The notes under the pieces: generated by a model
Seen by the model: only the letters and a program-made list of their open reading frames with translations
Database searches by the model: none
What the model was told of the DNA's origin: nothing
Part shown: piece by piece, positions 58,575 to 64,000 of the stretch
Numbering within the stretch: the first letter of the stretch is position 1
Layout of the letters: each line of letters begins with the position of its first letter
Position numbers and translations under genes: made by a program
Source: Welwitschia mirabilis
Lineage: Eukaryota; Gnetophyta; Gnetopsida; Welwitschiales
Length of the DNA: 64,000 bases
Direction: 5' to 3'
Assembly: GCA_051453625.1 (NCBI GenBank)
Contig: JBOZIK010000001.1
Coordinates: forward strand, 27,923,081 to 27,987,080

Positions 58575-58929
58575 TTTTCCTTTCTTTCTTTTCAAAAAAG
58601 TGTTTTTAGCTTTAGGATTTAAATAAAGTTTTCTTGCTTTGTTGATTTCTTTTCAGTTTTCAATTTTTAGAATCTCTATTTTTAATTTCTGATTTCTTTT
58701 TTTTACTTTTGTTTGCAGTTTTATTCTCTATCTTGCAAAAATAATCAATCATCTCCTCTATCGTCCCCATGATGAGGAGGACAACAGTCACTTTTTCTTT
58801 TTTTTTTTGTTTTTTTGTTTATCTTCTATGTTCTGTTTCTTTTTCCTATGTATGATGTCCTCTCTGTTATCTGAATGATGAGCAGGATGATAGTAAATAA
58901 AATGTTATTTTTGCTTTTTATTATTTTAG
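58575..58929 (+). other. Leader-like DNA in place of pol, family B copy 3
   Basis: T-rich sequence with two palindromes (58746-58792 and 58856-58897) like those of the leaders. It occupies the place of RT and RNase H. Confidence 0.55.
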
Positions 58930-59045
58930 AAAATACATTTTTATGGCTCTATTGAAATTTCTAACTTGACTAGTTTAGAATTGCAAGAAGCAAATGAGCA
59001 AAAAATTGGAATTTCATGAGCAAACCTTCTGAATTTTCTCTTAGC
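58930..59045 (+). pseudogene. Integrase C-terminal stub, family B copy 3
   Basis: Reads FYGSIEISNLTSLELQEAN, the same phrase that closes the host element integrase (YSNGSIEISNLNNREI near 15800-15734). It shows that family B arose from a pol-bearing ancestor by internal deletion. Confidence 0.7.
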
Positions 59046-59379
59046 TTTTTTATTTAAAAGATTTGTGACATTCCTTGATCATCTTTCAAACTTGACTTAT
59101 GTATTTATTTCCATGAGTAGTCTTTTGACTTAGGCATTTTAATGGAAAAACTGGATTCACTCAATCTTAGGACATTAACACATCCATGAACTTCAATGTG
59201 AAGGAAGATGCTTTATTTTTTTATGTTTTTCTCAATGGTAAAAGGGTCTTAGATTATTTAAAAGTGTTTTTCTATCCTAATCTTTTAAATTTCACCTTTG
59301 TCTTTTGAAGTGTTTTGGTCATGTGGAATGTTATTTATTCTTTAAGAAAAAAAGGTGAATAAAGACCATGATGTTGTAT
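59046..59379 (+). other. Linker, family B copy 3
   Basis: Homologous to 48330-48630, with a purine run at 59343-59360. No gene. Confidence 0.5.
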
Positions 59380-59900
59380 ATTTTTATCTCAAAAACATGG
59401 TCGCCATGATATCCTACCGCAAGTACACTAAGGCAAATATTTCTGAGAGAAGTCTTTGGCAGTGTAATATAGTAGCTGTGGAAACTCCATTGGGAAGTCA
59501 GTTAGCCATTATTCACAAGTTTTTACTTCTTTAAAAATGGTTGCACTCCCCTCATCATGGGTATACTAAAGTTGTATTTAAACTTTGAGGCTGTAAGATC
59601 AGTGGTGTTCTTGGTGTCATCAGAGACATTGCTTGTTTCCTAGACTCTTAGTATTTCCACATGATCATTTTATTTCTTGAGATTTTGGTATTTGTTTTGA
59701 GATGATAGCATGAGAGTTCATTTTTGAGCAATTCTTTGGTCTTATCATTCATTGTTTAAAGCATTTTACTCTAACATCATTATAATCATGACCTTATTGA
59801 ATGGAATTTTTGTACATTAAGTTATGCATTTTTTTACATCAAGTGATGTTATGATTACTTTCATTGAAAATTGCTACGTTACAATGTTAGAGTGATGAGC
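59380..59900 (+). other. Conserved 3' block, family B copy 3
   Basis: Landmarks: catggtcgccatgatatcctaccgcaagtac, ggcaaatatttctgagag, gtggaaactccattggg, gcactcccctcatcatggg, tgaggctgtaagatcagtggtg. gtggaaactccat can fold into a small stem. Confidence 0.7.
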
Positions 59901-60499
59901 TATCTTTTGTTTATGTTATCTTATGCCCATTCTTTTTATTTTCTTTTTGTGGTTTTGTTAGTTATTTCAAAGTTATTACTATGTTTTCTTATCATGTTTT
60001 CCTATCTTAGTATTCACTAAAAGCAATTTCTAGATTCAATTTATGTTATTTTTTAAATTTTTGGTGTTGTAAGTGCTACTCATAATATTTTCTATGGTGA
60101 AACACTTTTTGTCCACTTCTTCTTTACTTGTCAGAATATTGTATATTGCTATATTTTTCAAAACTGACATTACTTAGTTTTGCACTTTGTTTTGAAACTT
60201 ATCCTCATTTTCATTTACCTACCTTCCCACTTTCGTTTATCTTCTTTACTTTATTTGCCAATACTGGATGTATTGCCTTTTCTTTAGGGGGGTAGAGACC
60301 CATTCACATGGCTTATTTTCAAAATTTTTAAAGCTTTTATCACATAAAATTTTCAATTTTTTATACACATTGCACATTACTTGTCATTTATCTATAGGAT
60401 GTGTTTTTATGAGCTTGTTTTTATTCTTTCCACATTTATATTTTGAAAAATAAATTGGCTCAATATTATGGTTTTTCCGCTGGTTTTTGTCAGGGATTG
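59901..60499 (+). other. Subterminal region without polypurine tract, family B copy 3
   Basis: A+T-rich region matching 63470-63960. The end reads …tttttgtcagggattgaca, then directly LTR sequence aatttatgg; the aaggctaagtggagggcta tract and first LTR bases are deleted. Confidence 0.65.
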
Positions 60500-61494
60500 A
60501 CAATTTATGGTTATTTGATGGGTTTTATGAGTTGTTTTATAGGACTTTTATATAGGTTTAGATGCAATTCTAGGGATTTTGAATATACAAGAATAAATCT
60601 TGAAAAAGTGCATTTATTATTCAAATTTGATGCATTTAAGGCACTTTCTGATGGACAGAGATTTTTATAAGAAAACTGCTAAGTTTCTCCTCAAGACAAG
60701 CGTTAAGGATACTATCATCCCTTCAGTTGTCCACACGACTGTCCAGACGATGACCACTAATGTGGACTGCTGAGTCATCACTTTCGGAGATATCTTGTAA
60801 TGTTCTATTATCCCACAGGTTGTCTAGATGGTAGCCTAGATGACACTGACATGTAACTGTCACTTACAGATTTCCTCAACCATTTCGTCCATTTTCAAGT
60901 CCTTAATGAGTGCACATAACTGCACCTTCTGTCTATCTGTTTTTGTTGTATTTTTCTTATAAATCATCCCCCCTTCGACTCTCCTGTCCATCTTCAATGC
61001 ACCAGAGATTCTCGTGATAGGAGAGTGAAGAGCGGAGATCTATCTTGAGAGTTATAAAAAGACGAGCACTTGGTAGAGGGTTGAGTATCTTCTATTGAGA
61101 CCCGACTATTTTGTAACCTAGATACTCATTACTTTTAATATGAATCTTGATGTTATTTTATATTTTTATTATTTGTATTGTAGGATTTCTTATGTCTCTT
61201 ATAGTCTAATGTTACCCAAGATCTAGTGATAATTTCTTAGGGTTAGAATTACTTTGAATTGCATGTTAGTTTAGATTGCATATCACACTTCACATGGTAG
61301 TTTATCTTCTTGCATTGTTATTTATTTTTGGTTTCTATTTAATTACTAAATCAACCTGAGTCTCTTTACGGATAGACTTCAATAAGATATGACATTTGGG
61401 TTACTCCCACTATACTAGCATGTTGTATTATGCATAATATCTATTTTAATTATTAATGACAAAATCTGTGCATGCATAAATACACATCGCAACA
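60500..61494 (+). mobile_element. LTR B5 (5' end missing)
   Basis: About 995 bp, from AATTTATGGTTATTTGATGG to …ACACATCGCAACA. TATA-like tataaatc at 60959-60966. Palindromes 60715-60752 and 60808-60845. About ten bases of its start are lost. Confidence 0.83.
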
Positions 61495-63218
61495 TAAGAT
61501 ATGTTTAATTATTGCAGTGGATCAATTAGTTTGTGACTAAGATAATCGCCTCTCAATTACCCACAGGATACACCTTAGGAGAATTGTATGAGGATAGCTC
61601 ACCTGATTAACACCACATTCCATCTTATGATTATTTAGGAACCTCATTTAGGAACACACTAGAGGAGTGTGTGAGTTGTGGTTAAATAGTTGGTCACAAC
61701 AACAGCCAAGCAACCATACCTACGTATCCTCATCTAGAGGAGTTTAGACCAACGTAGTTTTATCTTAGACCTCATTCCCATCTCCACTGATATTCATAAG
61801 CATATGATAGATCAGGGTAGTCCGTGTCAGTGGCATATGGGTAAAATTAAGCATAAACTAATGCAAGAAATACAATATCAAACTCAACTAAAAAAAGAGT
61901 ATCATGACGTATTAAAATGACATGTCACCAAAAGGTATAACTCACACAAACATATACATAAGCATCATAGCTATTTCTAAAAGTATAGGAGACAGTCGGT
62001 CAGAACTTTCAAGGTCATAACAATCATTCCTAATAAGGAATTCTAATGCATGAATGATGACAATGTATATGTATAATAACATAAATCATATATGGGTACC
62101 CAAAAATCATAGTAAACCCCCTAGTCACTTGGTTAAAATATCCATTAGACACATAGAAGCTAAGCATGTTAAGAGGTCCCTCGACTCTCTCCCTCATCTT
62201 AGTCTATGTCAATAGGAGGGAAGAAAATATATATATATATAACCATTAGTAGATCCATCAAGTAAGCATGTAAAGAGATCCATCTAATCTTTCCCTCATC
62301 TTAGTATCAAAAAATGGGAGGGATGAAAATATGTAAATAACTATTGGTAGCTCCATCAACTAAGCATGTAAAGAGATCCCTCTAATCTCTCTCTCATCTT
62401 AGTATCAGCCAATTAATATCAATAGTATAACATGATGCAAAAATGTAATTAACACATAGGTATACATACACACACACATGCCATTTAGGCAGGGTACCTC
62501 ATATCTACTCCTTTTATAACACGATATAATGAATTTAACGATATGTGAATATATAAATGCCCAATGAAACTAGTCCGTATGCCATTGAATTTAATCATTA
62601 GTCTCAAAAGACTTGGTATACTAAAAGTTAAAGGATAAGGAAGTTAATTATGTGCATAGATATTTTTCCATGAGCATCATGGAGAAAGTATTAATGATAT
62701 ATCATTTTGTACATACGGTAAAAGAATTTAATTCATCAGCGTGAATGTGCTAGATGATAATTTCAAAGATACATACCTGGGTCTTGATAATGCATATTGA
62801 GATAACCATAAATATTGAGGAATGTGCTAAACCCGCATCATTGAATAACTATACCATGCATAATATAATTACATTGAATCACACAAACACAACCATTTCA
62901 ACAAGGGAAAAACCATAACTACTTGTTTTATAATGCTAACACAGTAATTGAATCTGTAAATTGTGATGCTTATAAAATCAATAAAATAATAGAAAGGAAT
63001 TTAGTCAAATTATGCCTTATACACATCTTTATAAATCAACACATATAACGACATCTAGTAACCATTATAAATCAAATACTAAGTAACTAAATGTGAGGAA
63101 ACATTCTACTAAGATAATTACAATAACATCTTTATCTAAGAAGTTGACATAAGTATTCAATTTTTATCTAAGCATTTGTTTCATCATGAACTTACTCTTA
63201 ACATTATCCTATACTCAA
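61495..63218. other. Unclassified island, no coding region seen
   Basis: Composition changes here: fewer T runs, more C, and phrases such as ctacgtatcctcatctagagg and tccgtgtcagtggcatatggg. No open frame or motif is recognised. It could be a piece of an unrelated LTR or a non-coding repeat. Contains the tandem array at 62161-62409 and a short (AC)n near 62467-62476. Confidence 0.45.
62161..62409. repeat. Three ~100-bp tandem units
   Basis: Units begin at taagcatg in 62161, 62263 and 62361 (spacing 102 and 98 bp). Each reads taagcatgt-aagagrtcc…, then ct.tctctccctcatcttagt, then a rgggag…gaaaatat and …tccatcaa phrase. The third unit breaks off after agtatc. Confidence 0.8.
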
Positions 63219-63318
63219 NNNNNNNNNNNNNNNNNNNNNNNNNNNNNNNNNNNNNNNNNNNNNNNNNNNNNNNNNNNNNNNNNNNNNNNNNNNNNNNNNN
63301 NNNNNNNNNNNNNNNNNN
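63219..63318. other. Assembly gap (100 N)
   Basis: Gap of unknown size between the island and a family B tail. Confidence 0.95.
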
Positions 63319-63617
63319 AATAATTACACATCTCTTATGTTTCATTAATTTGTGAATTTTTGGTTTAGATATTACTTCTTTAAAAAACTTGATAATATAG
63401 TAGATCCTTAATTTTATTTTTAATAAAAGTTTTTTTTAGCATTAAGACTTGAATAAAAGTTTACTTGAAACATTTTTATTGTACACTCTTCTTGTTAAAA
63501 TATTTCCTATCTTTATATTTTTCAAATCTGATACTACTCAGCTTTGTACTTTGTTTTGAAAGTTGTTCTCATTTTCATTTCCTACCTTTCCACTCTCGTT
63601 TATCTTCTTTTCTTTAT
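63319..63617 (+). pseudogene. Family B copy 4: tail end and subterminal DNA
   Basis: It starts inside the conserved tail (aataattacacatctcttatgtttcatt…, as at 58480), ends that frame, then after about 63470 matches 60120-60255. Integrase stub and conserved 3' block (about 1.5 kb in copy 3) are therefore missing, an internal deletion. Confidence 0.7.
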
Positions 63618-63717
63618 NNNNNNNNNNNNNNNNNNNNNNNNNNNNNNNNNNNNNNNNNNNNNNNNNNNNNNNNNNNNNNNNNNNNNNNNNNNNNNNNNNN
63701 NNNNNNNNNNNNNNNNN
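63618..63717. other. Assembly gap (100 N)
   Basis: Gap of unknown size inside family B copy 4. Confidence 0.95.
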
Positions 63718-63987
63718 ATTTTATAATATGGGACATATTACTTTTTATTTAGAGGAGGGCAAAGACCTATTTTCATGGCTTATTTTTCAAAATTTTTAAA
63801 GCTTTCATGCATAAAATTTTTCACAATTTCAACACATTATGCATTACTTATTATCTATCCATGTGATGTGTTTTTATGAGCCTATTTTATGATTTCCAAA
63901 TTATCTTTTAAAAAGTAAATTAGCTTGCAATTATGGCTTTTTTGCTTGGTTTTTGTTAGGGAATAACAAAGGCTAAGTGGAGGGCTA
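63718..63987 (+). other. Subterminal region and polypurine tract, family B copy 4
   Basis: Matches 60260-60480 and 49190-49408. Ends with caaaggctaagtggagggcta, the intact tract that copy 3 has lost. Confidence 0.75.
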
Positions 63988-64000
63988 TGTTATGCTACCA
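63988..64000 (+). mobile_element. Start of a family B 3' LTR (runs off the window)
   Basis: TGTTATGCTACCA abuts the polypurine tract, as in LTR B3. Only 13 bases are in view. Confidence 0.7.

Larger units (their letters stand above)
54302..61494 (+). mobile_element. Family B element, full layout (copy 3)
   Basis: LTR B4, primer-binding site, leader, gag, protease, tail, integrase stub, conserved 3' block, LTR B5; about 7.2 kb. Its left LTR sits in a copia integrase. Right of 61494 the copia sequence does not resume and no target-site duplication is visible (cttat versus taaga). The polypurine tract and first bases of B5 are deleted. This could be a composite made by recombination. Confidence 0.8.

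Noticed and set aside
2011-60845. Regularly recurring palindromes as a CRISPR array
   Set aside because: Spacing is irregular from tens of bases to kilobases, copies are imperfect, and the context is plant retroelements.
61495-63218. Island as organelle-derived DNA
   Set aside because: No rRNA, tRNA or organelle gene segment is recognised; composition alone is not evidence.

Overview
This window looks like heterochromatic or intergenic DNA from a flowering plant. It is very A+T-rich (roughly 70-75% by eye). I see no host gene, tRNA, rRNA or CRISPR array. Almost everything I can explain is decayed LTR-retrotransposon sequence. The elements belong to the Athila/Calypso-like branch of Ty3/gypsy: primer-binding sites resemble the tRNA-Asp 3' end, the gag-protease-RT-RNase H-integrase order is kept, and the RT motif is FMDD-type. 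There is also one Ty1/copia fragment. Nine runs of N interrupt the sequence.

The main result is a nested structure that can be read directly. A minus-strand Athila-like element ('host element', LTR family A) runs from 11615 to 52216. Its two LTRs are 1252 and 1251 bp, and an identical 5-bp target-site duplication, GAATT, lies just outside both (11610-11614 and 52217-52221). Two plus-strand clusters have inserted into it. One (18484-34804, family A LTRs) splits the reverse transcriptase; its flanks are aacaa and gacaa, and the RT reading frame continues if the insert and one flank copy are ignored. The other (38426-50482, family B LTRs) splits the 5' leader; its flanks are tggag and tagag, and LTR ends form the inverted pair TGTTGCATTG/CAATGCAACA. 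The 40.6-kb span is therefore one old element plus about 28 kb of later insertions. The A cluster reads LTR-internal-LTR-internal-LTR-internal-LTR. The B cluster reads LTR-internal-LTR-internal-LTR.

The inserted copies are mostly non-autonomous. Family B (ca. 1.06-1.07-kb LTRs) carries gag and protease, then a conserved C-terminal tail, then only the last stretch of integrase; RT, RNase H and most of integrase are missing. Two family A derivatives (21.1-27.1 and 27.2-33.3 kb) have lost the gag core and carry a different, acid-rich, coiled-coil-like reading frame that I do not recognise. Downstream of the integrase end, the host element, both A derivatives and two family B copies share a conserved non-coding block of about 250-550 bp. 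One A derivative also keeps a long single-frame, stop-riddled reading frame at an env-like position.

Left of the host element (1-11.6 kb) lie a possible diverged minus-strand LTR and a separate old LTR element (3441-ca. 11038) with an RT remnant. Right of it are a minus-strand Ty1/copia integrase-RT fragment (52.9-54.3 kb), another family B element (54302-61494), an unclassified island with three ~100-bp tandem units (61.5-63.2 kb), and the 3' end of one more family B copy running off the window.

A short imperfect palindrome of the type GTCATCC-N-GATGA-N-GGATGATAG recurs dozens of times, in LTRs, leaders and 3' regions of otherwise different elements. Most copies look like CpG-containing motifs decayed to TpG/CpA. 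All comparisons were made by eye; percentages are approximate.
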